Part shown: one piece after another, positions 45,830 to 56,025 of the stretch
Layout: every line of letters starts with the position of its first letter
Numbering within the stretch: the stretch's first letter is position 1
Source of the DNA: Flavobacterium aquariorum
Lineage (GTDB): Bacteria; Bacteroidota; Bacteroidia; Flavobacteriales; Flavobacteriaceae
Reading direction: 5' to 3'
Assembly (NCBI RefSeq): GCF_003254745.1
Contig: NZ_QKXH01000004.1
Coordinates: 280,313 to 344,312, forward strand
DNA: 64,000 bases
Translations under genes and position numbers: made by a program
Notes under the pieces: generated by a model
The model's input: the letters and a program-made list of their open reading frames with translations, nothing else
Database searches by the model: none
What the model was told of the DNA's origin: nothing

Positions 45830-46219
45830 TTATTTACTTGGTTTTATTAAAAACACATTTTTATATTTCTTTTGGATCTCAACAAGATTTCGTTCAGCTT
45901 CCATTCTGGTTCTGAAATTGCCAACCCAAACTTTATAATTCGGTGTATTGAAAATAATGGTACCATCTAAATTCGTGAATTCTTGGCGAAACTCATTTAA
46001 AGTTTTTTTAGCGCTTTCACTAGCTCCACTGAAAATTTGGATTTTGTAGCGATCGGAATAAGATAAATTGCTATTGGATTTTCTTTTTTCATTTAATAAT
46101 TGCTCAAATTTAGGGTCTTGATTTAAACTTAAATTGGAGTTCTGGGCAGTTATTCTGTTTGTTGTTATTAGAAATAAAGTAAATAGCAACAATGCTTTAA
46201 GGTTTCTTAAAAATCTCAT
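45830..46219 (-). CDS. SPOR domain protein, secreted
   Basis: The 129-residue product has a signal peptide (ALLLFTLFLITTNRITAQ) and a C-terminal SPOR domain (YKIQIFSGASESAKKTLNEF, YKVWVGNFRTRMEAERNLVEI), which binds denuded peptidoglycan glycan strands, often at division sites. No membrane anchor other than the signal peptide is seen. A -7 box TATTTTTG (minus strand, 46239-46246) precedes it. Confidence 0.9.
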   Translation of the reverse strand: MRFLRNLKALLLFTLFLITTNRITAQNSNLSLNQDPKFEQLLNEKRKSNSNLSYSDRYKIQIFSGASESAKKTLNEFRQEFTNLDGTIIFNTPNYKVWVGNFRTRMEAERNLVEIQKKYKNVFLIKPSK

Positions 46220-46320
46220 AATCTGATTATTTATTCTGCAAAAATAGTTTTTTAACAGGGAATCGTAATAGTTTCGCTATTTAGATTTAATATAAATTAT
46301 AATTAAGATTATTTTAAGGT

Positions 46321-46350
46321 TTTGAGAATAGTTCTTAAGTCGTATTTTTG
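46321..46350 (+). promoter_or_regulatory. Promoter of the act/cta respiratory operon
   Basis: A -33 TTTG (46321-46324) and a -7 box TATTTTTG (46343-46350) are 18 bases apart, about 87 bases ahead of actA. It is the only strong consensus ahead of the eight-gene operon. Confidence 0.72.
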
Positions 46351-46436
46351 TGCAAGTTTTTAAATAAGGTTCGTTTTGTTTTCTAGTTTTAGATAAACAA
46401 GCGAACAATTTTTTAGTAGATAATCAATATATTAAT

Positions 46437-47774
46437 ATGAAAAAGGTGGGTAACCATAATTCGAATTCAAGGAAATTATTTTTAAGCTTAGCATTAATGT
46501 TGAGTATTTCCGTAGCTTCATTTGCGCAAGATGCAGCTCCTGTTGCGGCCGAAGCAACTGCAGCAGCTCCAGCGGCGAGTTCTGGAGGTGATGCGGCAAA
46601 AGGTAAAGAGCTTTTTAATACCAATTGTGCTGCATGTCACAAGTTAGATGCAAAATCTACGGGTCCGGCTCTTAGAGATGTTATTTCAAGACATGAAATT
46701 TCTTGGATTTATAAATGGGTCCACAATAGTTCAGATTTAATTAAATCTGGTGATGCTGCTGCCGTAAAAGTTTTTGAGGCTAACAACAAAATTCCGATGA
46801 CTGCATTCCCTCAGTTGTCTGAAGGGGATATTGATAATATTATTGCTTATACTTCTGAGCCAAAAGCTACTGCTCCTGCTGCTGCCGGTGCTTCTGCTTC
46901 TGCTGCCGTTCCTGGTACGGTTCAAGAAGAAGGAATCTCTAATAATGTTATATTAGGTGCTTTGTCATTAGTAATGGCAATTCTTATTGTGATGTTGGTT
47001 TTGGTTAACAAAGTATTAAGAAAGGTGGCTGCTGCAAATGGAATTGAAGTGGTTGCAAAAGAACCTACATTACCGATCTGGAAAGCTTTTGTTAGAAATC
47101 AGTTTTTGGTTTTGGTTTCTGCTATATTTTTATTGCTTTCGGGTGCTTATTTAGTATACGGATTTTTAATGCAAGTTGGTGTAGATCAAAATTACGAACC
47201 AATTCAGCCGATACACTACTCTCACAGAATACATGCCGGCGATAATGAAATCAACTGTAAATATTGTCACTCTGCTTCTCGTGTGAGCAAAACTGCAGGT
47301 ATTCCTTCTTTGAATGTTTGTATGAACTGTCATAAAAGTATTAGTGAAGTTGCTGAAACTACTGCAACTCCAGAATACAGTAAAGCTTTTTATGATGAGC
47401 AAATCCAAAAATTATATAAAGCTGTGGGTTGGGATGCTACTTCTCAATCATATACAGGTAAAACTGAGCCAGTGAAATGGGTTCGTATTCATAATTTACC
47501 TGACTTTGTTTATTTTAATCACTCACAACACGTTACTGTAGCTGGTATTGAATGTCAAACTTGTCACGGTCCTGTTCAGGAATTCGAAGTCATGAAACAG
47601 TTCTCTCCTTTGACAATGGGATGGTGTGTTAATTGCCATAGAAAAACTGATGTTAAAATGGAAGGTAATGAGTATTACACAAAAATACACGAAGAGCTTT
47701 CTAAAAAATATGGTGTAGATAAATTAACCGCTGCTCAAATGGGTGGGTTAGAATGTGGTAAATGTCACTACTAA
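46437..47774 (+). CDS. actA: Alternative complex III subunit A (multiheme cytochrome c)
   Basis: The 445-residue protein carries six CxxCH heme sites: CAACH in an N-terminal monoheme domain behind a signal peptide and Ala-rich linker, then CKYCH, CMNCH, CQTCH, CVNCH and CGKCH in the C-terminal domain. A membrane helix (NVILGALSLVMAILIVMLVLV) and a second one (FLVLVSAIFLLLSGAYLVY) lie between. ActA passes electrons within alternative complex III, a quinol oxidising complex. The extra N-terminal heme domain makes it a fusion compared with simple pentaheme ActA. Confidence 0.95.
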   Translation: MKKVGNHNSNSRKLFLSLALMLSISVASFAQDAAPVAAEATAAAPAASSGGDAAKGKELFNTNCAACHKLDAKSTGPALRDVISRHEISWIYKWVHNSSDLIKSGDAAAVKVFEANNKIPMTAFPQLSEGDIDNIIAYTSEPKATAPAAAGASASAAVPGTVQEEGISNNVILGALSLVMAILIVMLVLVNKVLRKVAAANGIEVVAKEPTLPIWKAFVRNQFLVLVSAIFLLLSGAYLVYGFLMQVGVDQNYEPIQPIHYSHRIHAGDNEINCKYCHSASRVSKTAGIPSLNVCMNCHKSISEVAETTATPEYSKAFYDEQIQKLYKAVGWDATSQSYTGKTEPVKWVRIHNLPDFVYFNHSQHVTVAGIECQTCHGPVQEFEVMKQFSPLTMGWCVNCHRKTDVKMEGNEYYTKIHEELSKKYGVDKLTAAQMGGLECGKCHY

Positions 47775-47790
47775 AAAGAGTTTAAAAGTT

Positions 47791-47829
47791 TTAAGTTTCA
47801 AGTTGTCTTTTATATAGCTTGAAACTTAA
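47791..47829. other. Hairpin between actA and actB
   Basis: TTAAGTTTCAAG (47791-47802) pairs with CTTGAAACTTAA (47818-47829); CTTGAAAC recurs at about 47841. It may set the ratio or stability of actA versus the downstream genes. There is no T-tract inside. Confidence 0.6.
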
Positions 47830-47884
47830 GACAAAGAAAACTTGAAACTAAAAAAAATTATTAAGATTAATATTTATATATAAT

Positions 47885-50800
47885 ATGTCATCAAACAAAA
47901 AATACTGGAAAAGTGTTGAAGAACTAGACGGAAATAGTTCTATTGTTGAGGCGCTTAGAAATAACGAATTTGTTGAAGAGATTCCTACAGATGAATTTTT
48001 AGGGAATGAAGCAGCTTTGTCTTCTTCTTCAACTACACGTCGTGACTTTTTAAAGTACGTTGGTTTTAGTACAGCGGCAGCTTCTTTAGCTGCTTGCGAA
48101 GGTCCTGTGCATTTGTCAATTCCTTATGTGCTGCAACCAGAACAAATTATTCCTGGAGTAGCAGATTATTATGCAACTTCAGTTTTTGATGGATTTGATT
48201 TCGCAAACCTTTTGGTAAAAACTCGTGAAGGTCGTCCAATTAAAATAGATAATAACACTATTGCTGGAGCTAAGTTTGCGGCTAATGCTAGAATTCATGG
48301 TTCTATATTGTCATTGTATGATAATATGCGTTTGAAAGAGCCTAAGCTAGATGCTAAAAATGCTTCTTGGTCTGCAGTTGATTCAAAAATAAAATCTAGT
48401 ATTGTTGATGCTAAAGCAAAAGGTGGGCAAGTAGTATTTTTGACAAATACATTGGCAAGTCCTTCTACTGAAAAACTAATTGCTGATTTCATTGCAAAGA
48501 ATCCTAATGCAAAACATGTAATATACGATGCTGTTTCTTCTTCAGAAGCTTTAGATGCTTTTGAAACTGTTTATGGAGAAAGAGCTTTAGTGGATTATGA
48601 TTTTTCTAAAGCTTCGGTTATTGTTTCTGTTGGAGCTGATTTCCTTGGAGATTGGCAAGGTGGAGGATATGACTCTGGATATGCAAAAGGAAGAATCCCA
48701 TCTGGTGCTGTTGGAAAGAAAACAATATCAAAACACGTACAATTAGAGTCTAATATGACTTTATCTGGTGCTGCTGCTGATAAGCGTGTTGCTATGTCAA
48801 CCGCTAATCAAAAGCAAGCATTAGTTCAAATATACAATGTTGTTACCGGTGCAAATGTTAGTACTTCATTGGATGCTACTTTCAAAGCGGATGTAATTAA
48901 AGCAGCTCAACAATTGAAAGCTGCTGGGTCTAAAGGAGTTTTGGTGTCTGGTATTCAAGATAAAAATGCTCAATTATTAGTTCTTGCTATTAATCAAGTT
49001 TTGGCAAGTGAAGCTTTTGCTACTTCTGGAACTAGACAAATCCGTAAAGGATCTAATGAGAAAGTTGCTCAATTAATAAAAGATATGAATGCTGGAAGTG
49101 TTCATACTTTGATTATGAGTGGTGTTAATCCAGTTTACACTTTGGCTGACAGCAAGTCATTTGTTGAAGGATTGAAAAAAGTAAAAACTTCGGTTTCATT
49201 ATCATTAAAAGAAGATGAAACTGCTTCATTGTCTACAATTGCTGCTCCAGTTCCTCATTATTTGGAAGCTTGGGGAGATTTAGCTTTGACAAAAGGAACA
49301 TATAGTATTACTCAACCTACTATTCGTCCATTATTTAATACAAAGCAATTTCAAGATATTTTATTGTCTATAAACGGAATTCCTGGAACTTATTATGATT
49401 ATCTGAAAGCGTTTTCGTCTTCAGTAATTGCTGGTTCTTCTTGGAATAAAGTTTTGCATGATGGGGTTTATGTAGGTGTTATACCAACATCAGCTGCTGG
49501 TACTGCTGATTACAACGGTGCTGCAAATACATTGGCTCAAGCAAAATCTACTGGTCTTGAATTAGTATTGTATACTAAAACAGGAATGGGAGATGGTCAG
49601 CAAGCTAACAACCCATGGTTGCAAGAGTTTCCGGATCCATTAACAAGAGTATCTTGGGATAATTATGTTACTGTTTCGAATGCTGATGCTAAGAAATGGG
49701 GATTAACAAATGAAATCGTTGCTAACGGTGGATTAAATGGTAGCTATGTTACTTTGACTGCTAATGGTGTTAAACTTGAAAATGTTCCTGTAATTGTTCA
49801 ACCAGGTCAAGCTGTTGGAACTGTGGGGATGGCTTTAGGATATGGTCGTAAAGCAGCTTTAAAAGAAGAAATGCAAGTAGGTATTAATGCTTACGCTTTA
49901 TATAGTGGATTTAATAATGTACAATCTGTTTCAATAGTGAAAGCAGACGGTGAACACGAATTTGCTTGTGTTCAAGGTCAAAAAACATTAATGGGAAGAG
50001 GAGACATCATTAAAGAAACTACTCTTGAAATTTTCAATACTAAAGATGCTGAAATTTGGAATGAAAAACCAATGGTTTCTTTAGACCACAAAGAAGTTGA
50101 AGCTACTTCAGTAGATTTATGGGGTTCATTTGATCGTTCTACTGGACATCACTTTAATCTTTCTATAGATTTGAATGCTTGTACTGGATGTGGGGCTTGT
50201 GTAATTGCATGTCATGCTGAAAATAACGTTCCTGTAGTTGGTAAATCTGAAGTAAGAAGAAGTAGAGATATGCACTGGTTGCGTATTGATAGATACTATT
50301 CTTCTGAAAGCACATTTGAAGGGGATAACGAAAGAAAAGAAAATATAGCTGGATTGTCTAGTTCATTATCTACTTTCAATGAAATGGAAAAAGCTGGAGA
50401 TAATCCACAAGTTTCTTTCCAACCTGTAATGTGTCAACATTGTAATCATGCTCCTTGTGAGACTGTTTGTCCTGTTGCTGCAACTTCACACGGTCGTCAA
50501 GGCCAAAATCAAATGGCTTATAACAGATGTGTTGGTACTCGTTACTGTGCTAACAACTGTCCTTATAAAGTACGTCGTTTCAACTGGTTCTTATACAACA
50601 AAAACAGTGAATTTGATTATCATATGAATGATGATTTGGGACGTATGGTTTTAAATCCAGATGTTAATGTTCGTTCTCGTGGAGTAATGGAAAAATGTTC
50701 AATGTGTATTCAAATGACACAAGCGACAATTTTGAAAGCTAAAAACGAAGGAAGAACAATAAAAGATGGAGAATTCCAAACTGCTTGTTCAAATGCTTGT

Positions 50801-50947
50801 TCTACTGGAGCGATGATATTTGGAGATGTAAATGATAAAGAAGCGACTGTTACTAAATTAGCAGAAGACGAAAGAAGTTATCATTTATTGGAGCATGTTG
50901 GTACAAAACCAAATGTTGTATACCACGTTAAAGTTAGAAATACCTAG
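47885..50947 (+). CDS. actB: Alternative complex III subunit B (molybdopterin-like and iron-sulfur)
   Basis: The 1020-residue protein fuses a molybdopterin-oxidoreductase-like domain (without an evident cofactor-binding Cys) to an iron-sulfur domain with CTGCGACVIACHAENNVP, CQHCNHAPCETVCP, CVGTRYCANNCPYKVRRF and CSMCIQMTQ. A Tat-like motif (TTRRDFLKYVGF, Arg52-Arg53) lies about 50 residues from the start and is followed by a lipobox-like SLAAC (Cys71). This matches the TAT-variant-translocated group. It is the electron-carrying periplasmic part of alternative complex III. Confidence 0.95.
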   Translation: MSSNKKYWKSVEELDGNSSIVEALRNNEFVEEIPTDEFLGNEAALSSSSTTRRDFLKYVGFSTAAASLAACEGPVHLSIPYVLQPEQIIPGVADYYATSVFDGFDFANLLVKTREGRPIKIDNNTIAGAKFAANARIHGSILSLYDNMRLKEPKLDAKNASWSAVDSKIKSSIVDAKAKGGQVVFLTNTLASPSTEKLIADFIAKNPNAKHVIYDAVSSSEALDAFETVYGERALVDYDFSKASVIVSVGADFLGDWQGGGYDSGYAKGRIPSGAVGKKTISKHVQLESNMTLSGAAADKRVAMSTANQKQALVQIYNVVTGANVSTSLDATFKADVIKAAQQLKAAGSKGVLVSGIQDKNAQLLVLAINQVLASEAFATSGTRQIRKGSNEKVAQLIKDMNAGSVHTLIMSGVNPVYTLADSKSFVEGLKKVKTSVSLSLKEDETASLSTIAAPVPHYLEAWGDLALTKGTYSITQPTIRPLFNTKQFQDILLSINGIPGTYYDYLKAFSSSVIAGSSWNKVLHDGVYVGVIPTSAAGTADYNGAANTLAQAKSTGLELVLYTKTGMGDGQQANNPWLQEFPDPLTRVSWDNYVTVSNADAKKWGLTNEIVANGGLNGSYVTLTANGVKLENVPVIVQPGQAVGTVGMALGYGRKAALKEEMQVGINAYALYSGFNNVQSVSIVKADGEHEFACVQGQKTLMGRGDIIKETTLEIFNTKDAEIWNEKPMVSLDHKEVEATSVDLWGSFDRSTGHHFNLSIDLNACTGCGACVIACHAENNVPVVGKSEVRRSRDMHWLRIDRYYSSESTFEGDNERKENIAGLSSSLSTFNEMEKAGDNPQVSFQPVMCQHCNHAPCETVCPVAATSHGRQGQNQMAYNRCVGTRYCANNCPYKVRRFNWFLYNKNSEFDYHMNDDLGRMVLNPDVNVRSRGVMEKCSMCIQMTQATILKAKNEGRTIKDGEFQTACSNACSTGAMIFGDVNDKEATVTKLAEDERSYHLLEHVGTKPNVVYHVKVRNT

Positions 50948-50983
50948 TACAAAAATTATTAATTAAGAATCAAATAAAGGATT

Positions 50984-52387
50984 ATGTCGTCTCACTACGA
51001 AGCAGCCATTAGAAAACCCTTAGTTATAGGTGATAAATCTTATCACGATATAACTGTTGATGTAGCCGCACCTATCGAAGGTAAAGCAAATAAACAATGG
51101 TGGATTGTATTTACAATTGCATTAACAGCTTTCCTTTGGGGATTAGGCTGTATTATATACACAGTGTCCACAGGTATTGGTACTTGGGGATTAAACAAAA
51201 CAGTTGGTTGGGCTTGGGATATTACTAACTTCGTTTGGTGGGTTGGTATTGGTCACGCAGGAACTCTTATTTCTGCAGTACTTTTATTATTCCGTCAACG
51301 ATGGAGAATGGCGATTAACCGTTCTGCAGAGGCGATGACAATTTTCTCTGTAATCCAAGCGGGTTTATTTCCAATTATACACATGGGACGTCCTTGGTTG
51401 GCGTATTGGGTATTACCAATTCCAAATCAGTTTGGATCTCTTTGGGTGAATTTTAACTCTCCATTACTTTGGGACGTATTCGCGATTTCAACTTATCTTT
51501 CAGTATCATTGGTTTTCTGGTGGACAGGATTGTTGCCTGACTTTGCAATGTTGCGCGATAGAGCTATTACGCCTTTCAACAAAAGAGTCTATTCTATCCT
51601 AAGTTTTGGATGGAGTGGTAGAGCTAAAGATTGGCAACGTTTTGAAGAAGTTTCATTAGTTCTTGCAGGTTTAGCTACCCCTCTTGTACTTTCTGTGCAT
51701 ACTATTGTATCGATGGACTTTGCTACTTCTGTAATTCCTGGATGGCATACTACAATTTTTCCTCCATATTTCGTTGCTGGAGCGGTTTTCTCTGGATTTG
51801 CAATGGTAAACACTTTGCTTATCATTATGAGAAAAGTTTCTAATCTTGAAGCTTACATTACTATTCAACATATCGAATTGATGAACATTGTAATCATGAT
51901 TACAGGTTCTATTGTTGGGGTTGCTTACATTACCGAGTTGTTTATTGCTTGGTATTCTGGAGTAGAGTATGAGCAATATGCTTTCTTGAACAGAGCAACT
52001 GGACCATATGCTTGGGCATATTGGGCTATGATGACTTGTAACGTGTTCTCTCCACAATTTATGTGGTTCAAAAAATTAAGAACTAGTATTATGTTTTCTT
52101 TCATTATTTCAATTGTGGTAAACATTGGAATGTGGTTTGAAAGATTTGTAATTATCGTAACTTCATTACATAGGGATTATTTACCATCCTCATGGACTAT
52201 GTTCTCTCCAACATTTGTTGATATTGGAATTTTTATCGGAACAATAGGTTTCTTCTTTGTGTTATTCTTATTGTATGCAAGAACATTTCCTGTTATTGCT
52301 CAAGCCGAGGTTAAAACAATATTGAAAGCTACAGGAGAACATTATATTAAAGAAAGAGAAGCTAATAAACATTCACATCATGAGTAA
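50984..52387 (+). CDS. actC: Alternative complex III subunit C (NrfD-like membrane subunit)
   Basis: The 467-residue protein has about ten membrane helices of the NrfD/PsrC type, e.g. WWIVFTIALTAFLWGLGCII, WVGIGHAGTLISAVLLLF, GAVFSGFAMVNTLLIIM and HIELMNIVIMITGSIVGVAY. It is the quinol-binding membrane subunit next to ActB. It overlaps actD by 8 bases. Confidence 0.95.
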   Translation: MSSHYEAAIRKPLVIGDKSYHDITVDVAAPIEGKANKQWWIVFTIALTAFLWGLGCIIYTVSTGIGTWGLNKTVGWAWDITNFVWWVGIGHAGTLISAVLLLFRQRWRMAINRSAEAMTIFSVIQAGLFPIIHMGRPWLAYWVLPIPNQFGSLWVNFNSPLLWDVFAISTYLSVSLVFWWTGLLPDFAMLRDRAITPFNKRVYSILSFGWSGRAKDWQRFEEVSLVLAGLATPLVLSVHTIVSMDFATSVIPGWHTTIFPPYFVAGAVFSGFAMVNTLLIIMRKVSNLEAYITIQHIELMNIVIMITGSIVGVAYITELFIAWYSGVEYEQYAFLNRATGPYAWAYWAMMTCNVFSPQFMWFKKLRTSIMFSFIISIVVNIGMWFERFVIIVTSLHRDYLPSSWTMFSPTFVDIGIFIGTIGFFFVLFLLYARTFPVIAQAEVKTILKATGEHYIKEREANKHSHHE

Positions 52388-52904
52388 TAAAGTTATATAC
52401 GCCATTTATAATGACGATGATATTTTGATGGATGCCGTAAAAAAGACACGTGCAGCTCATCACCATATTGAAGAAGTATTTACGCCTTTCCCAGTTCACG
52501 GATTGGACAAAGCAATGGGACTTGCACCTACACGTTTAGCGATATGTGCTTTTATCTATGGTTTGTGCGGTTTGTCTTTTGGTACTTGGATGATGAATTA
52601 TATTATGATTCAAGACTGGCCTCAAGATATTGGAGGTAAACCAAGTTTCAGTTATATTGATAATATGCCAGCTTTTGTGCCTATTATGTTTGAAGAAACG
52701 GTATTTTTTGCAGCTCACTTAATGGTAATTACTTTTTACATGAGAAGTAGATTATGGCCGTTTAAAGAAGCTGAAAATCCTGATGTAAGAACTACTGATG
52801 ATCACTTTTTGATGGAAGTAGCGGTTAACAATAATGAAGAAGAACTTGTTTCTTTCTTTGAAGGTACAGGTGCGGTAGAAGTTAAAGTAATTGAAAAGCA
52901 TTAA
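52380..52904 (+). CDS. actD: Alternative complex III subunit D
   Basis: The 174-residue protein is the small membrane subunit (DUF3341) with two helices (RLAICAFIYGLCGLSFGTWM and VPIMFEETVFFAAHLMVITFYM) and conserved VIYAIYNDDDILMDAVKK at the start, and HHIEEVFTPFPVHGLDKAMG. Its start overlaps the end of actC (ATGAGTAA), a coupling arrangement. Confidence 0.93.
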   Translation: MSNKVIYAIYNDDDILMDAVKKTRAAHHHIEEVFTPFPVHGLDKAMGLAPTRLAICAFIYGLCGLSFGTWMMNYIMIQDWPQDIGGKPSFSYIDNMPAFVPIMFEETVFFAAHLMVITFYMRSRLWPFKEAENPDVRTTDDHFLMEVAVNNNEEELVSFFEGTGAVEVKVIEKH

Positions 52905-52912
52905 TTGTAGAT

Positions 52913-53461
52913 ATGAAAAGTTTATATAAAATAACACTTGTATTGGGTTTAATGATAACGGTATCGTCATGTTTTCATAATGATAAACCGAATTATCAAT
53001 ATTTTCCAAATATGTATGAATCGGTGAGTGGTGAAACTTATTCTCCAGCTCCAGTTGATGTATTTAAAAACGGTAAAGAAGGTCAGCTTCCAGCTGTTGG
53101 TTCAATAAATAGAGGGTTTGAGCCATTCGAATATGAAAATACTCCAGAAGGATATGCTTTAGCTAAAGCTAATTTGAAATCTCCTTTAGATTCATTAGAT
53201 AGAAATTCTGATAAAGGAAAAGAGCTTTTTGAGATTTATTGTATTAGCTGTCACGGTGCTGCTGGTGATGGTAAAGGAAAATTAGTAGAAAGAGAAAAAT
53301 TTCTTGGTGTTCCAAATTACAAAGACAGGGAAATTACTGAAGGAAGTATTTTTTATGTTGAAACTTATGGTTTAAATGCTATGGGTTCACATGCTAATCA
53401 AATGAGTGCACACGAACGTTGGTTAGTTGCTGACTATGTTCTTAAACTAAAAGCACAATAA
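52913..53461 (+). CDS. actE: Alternative complex III subunit E (monoheme cytochrome c lipoprotein)
   Basis: The 182-residue product has a lipobox (MITVSSCFHND, Cys20) and a C-terminal cytochrome c domain with CISCHGAAGDGKGKL and a probable axial Met in GLNAMGSHANQMS. In alternative complex III it passes electrons from ActA to the oxidase. It lies 8 bases behind actD. Confidence 0.94.
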   Translation: MKSLYKITLVLGLMITVSSCFHNDKPNYQYFPNMYESVSGETYSPAPVDVFKNGKEGQLPAVGSINRGFEPFEYENTPEGYALAKANLKSPLDSLDRNSDKGKELFEIYCISCHGAAGDGKGKLVEREKFLGVPNYKDREITEGSIFYVETYGLNAMGSHANQMSAHERWLVADYVLKLKAQ

Positions 53462-53491
53462 TAATTGTTGAACAAACTGATCGTAATAGAT

Positions 53492-54820
53492 ATGTATACA
53501 TTTTCAAGTAAATTAAAAACTTTTTCTTTCGTCTTAATGGCTGTTGGTCTTTTAGGAATTGGATATGGTTTTTTAACTGCACCTAAAGATATTCAAGATG
53601 TTGAAAAAATACTTGCTGCTGATGCTCATGGTAGTCATCATGAGGCAAGTGGTGAATCTGAAGGGGCTCACGCAGTTTCTGCTGAAGCAAAAGTGAAAGC
53701 TGAAGCAGAACATGCAGAACATTTAACTCATGTTTTGCATCAATTAGAAAATAAACCATGGTCTGCTTTATATGTAGCCTGTATTTTCTTTATGTTACTT
53801 TCTTTGGGAACATTGGTTTTTTATGGTATTCAGCAAGTGGCACAAGCAGGTTGGTCTCCAGTTCTTTTTAGAGTAATGCAGGGAATTACGGCCTACTTAC
53901 CTGTAGGGTCTGTTATTTTCTTTATATTTTTAATTTTGTGTGGCTTACACTTTAATCATTTGTTTATTTGGTTAGATCCAGAAGTAGTTGCTCATGATAA
54001 AATTATTGCTAATAAATCTGGTTATTTAAATTTTCCATTTTGGATTGTTAGAGCTGCAGTATTTTTGGCTGGTTGGAATGCTTATCGTTATTTCTCTAGA
54101 AAAAATTGTTTGGCTCAAGATGAGTCGGATGATAACAGTTTCTACAAAAAGAATTTCAACATATCGGCTATGTTCTTGGTATTCTTTATTGTTTCAGAAT
54201 CGATTATGTCTTGGGACTGGATTATGTCTTTAGATCCTCACTGGTCTAGCACACTTTTTGGATGGTATGTATTTGCTAGTTTCTTCGTAAGTGGTATTAC
54301 GATGATTGCTATGGTTACTATTTATCTAAAATCTAGAGGTTATTTAGAGAATGTAAATACAAGTCATATCCATGATTTAGCTAAATTTATGTTTGGTATC
54401 AGTGTATTTTGGACATACCTATGGTTTTCTCAATTTATGTTGATTTGGTATGCTAACATTCCTGAAGAGATTACTTATTTTGTAATGAGAATTCAAGTAT
54501 ATAATTTGCCTTTCTTTGGCGCTGTTGTTATGAATTTCTTGTTCCCGGTTTTAATTTTGATTAATACTGATTTCAAGAGAATCACTTGGATCTTAGTTAT
54601 GGCTGGTATTGTAATTTTGTTAGGTCATTATATTGACTTCTTTAATATGATTATGCCTGGTACCGTTGGTGGTAGTTGGTTTATTGGTGTTTCAGAAATT
54701 GCATCAGTTTTATTCTTTCTTGGATTATTTATTTTTGTTGTCTTCTCAGCATTAACTAAAGCTCCTTTGTTACCAAAAAGAAATCCATATATAGAAGAGA
54801 GTAAACATTTTCATTATTAA
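53492..54820 (+). CDS. actF: Alternative complex III subunit F (membrane subunit)
   Basis: The 442-residue protein is an NrfD-like membrane subunit with about ten helices, starting with LKTFSFVLMAVGLLGIGYGF. A His/Glu-rich loop follows the first helix (AHGSHHEASGESEGAHAV). A TTG at 53465 would add nine residues (MLNKLIVID); the ATG at 53492 is preferred, although the longer form is close behind actE. Like ActC it may move protons. Confidence 0.92.
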   Translation: MYTFSSKLKTFSFVLMAVGLLGIGYGFLTAPKDIQDVEKILAADAHGSHHEASGESEGAHAVSAEAKVKAEAEHAEHLTHVLHQLENKPWSALYVACIFFMLLSLGTLVFYGIQQVAQAGWSPVLFRVMQGITAYLPVGSVIFFIFLILCGLHFNHLFIWLDPEVVAHDKIIANKSGYLNFPFWIVRAAVFLAGWNAYRYFSRKNCLAQDESDDNSFYKKNFNISAMFLVFFIVSESIMSWDWIMSLDPHWSSTLFGWYVFASFFVSGITMIAMVTIYLKSRGYLENVNTSHIHDLAKFMFGISVFWTYLWFSQFMLIWYANIPEEITYFVMRIQVYNLPFFGAVVMNFLFPVLILINTDFKRITWILVMAGIVILLGHYIDFFNMIMPGTVGGSWFIGVSEIASVLFFLGLFIFVVFSALTKAPLLPKRNPYIEESKHFHY

Positions 54821-54839
54821 TATTTAAAGAGATAAACAG

Positions 54840-55997
54840 ATGACAAGTTTGTTGGTAATTATAGTTTTAGTTTTATTGGCTGTTGCTGTTTGGCAATTGA
54901 CGAAAATATTCGATTTAACACAAGTTGCTTCGACTTCGGACAATTCGCAAATTGCAACCGACGATGACAATAATGTGCAAGGATATTTGATGTTTGGTTT
55001 TTTAGCCTTCATCTATATTTTTACGATATATGGAGTTTACACATGGGGACCATTAGTCCTGCACACTCCAGCATCTGAACATGGTGCTTTGATTGATAAC
55101 TTGATGAATATCACATGGGTGTTGATTTTTACTGTTCAGGCAATTACTCAAGTTCTATTACATTACTTTGCTTTTAAATACAGAGGTAATAAGGATAAAA
55201 GAGCCTTGTATTTTGCAGATAATAATAAATTAGAAGCTATTTGGAGTGTAATTCCTGCTGTAGTATTAGCTGGTTTGATTCTTTATGGTCTTTATGCATG
55301 GACAAATATCATGTTTATTGATGAGGATGAAGATACAGTAGTTGTTGAGTTATACGCTCAACAATTTAAATGGACTGCAAGATACGCTGGAGCTGATAAT
55401 GTTTTAGGGAAAGCAAATGTTAGATTGATTGAAGGAGTTAACACTCTTGGGGTTGATTTATCAGATCCATATGCTCAAGATGATATCGTGGTTTCAGAAT
55501 TACATATACCTAAAGGAAAAAAGATTCACTTCAAGATGAGATCTCAAGATGTATTGCACTCAGCATACTTCCCTTATTTTAGAGCTCAAATGAACTGTGT
55601 GCCAGGTATGGTTACAGAGTTTGCTTTTACTCCAATTTATACAACAGCTGAATATCAAGCTTTACCATTCATGATTGAAAAAGTAGCTAATATCAATGCT
55701 ATTAGAGCTAAAAAAAGCTTAGAATTGGTAGCGAAAGGTGAAACTGGATTAGATCCTTACACTTTTGATTATTTGTTATTATGTAACAAGATTTGTGGGG
55801 CTTCTCACTATAATATGCAAATGAAAGTTGTAGTGGATACTCCAGAGGATTATAAAAAATGGTTGAGTGAAAAAACTACTTTGGTTAGCGAAGTAAAAGC
55901 TTCTAAAGCTGAACCTGCTGCTCCAGATGCAGCTCCAGGTAAAGATTCAACTCTTACAAAAGATACAGCAGCTGTTGCTAAAATAGCTATGAAATAA
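54840..55997 (+). CDS. ctaC: Cytochrome c oxidase subunit II
   Basis: The 385-residue protein carries the CuA domain. The two Cys and the His/Met ligands are in LLCNKICGASHYNMQM, and the upstream His is in DVLHSAYFPYFRAQMNCVPGM. It has an additional N-terminal helix (LLVIIVLVLLAVAVWQL) ahead of the two standard ones, and a C-terminal Ala/Pro/Lys tail (EPAAPDAAPGKDSTL). It directly follows the act genes, which fits a supercomplex of alternative complex III with an aa3 oxidase as known from Flavobacterium. Confidence 0.96.
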   Translation: MTSLLVIIVLVLLAVAVWQLTKIFDLTQVASTSDNSQIATDDDNNVQGYLMFGFLAFIYIFTIYGVYTWGPLVLHTPASEHGALIDNLMNITWVLIFTVQAITQVLLHYFAFKYRGNKDKRALYFADNNKLEAIWSVIPAVVLAGLILYGLYAWTNIMFIDEDEDTVVVELYAQQFKWTARYAGADNVLGKANVRLIEGVNTLGVDLSDPYAQDDIVVSELHIPKGKKIHFKMRSQDVLHSAYFPYFRAQMNCVPGMVTEFAFTPIYTTAEYQALPFMIEKVANINAIRAKKSLELVAKGETGLDPYTFDYLLLCNKICGASHYNMQMKVVVDTPEDYKKWLSEKTTLVSEVKASKAEPAAPDAAPGKDSTLTKDTAAVAKIAMK

Positions 55998-56025
55998 TTA
56001 TTAAGAAAATTTAAAGTATAAATAT

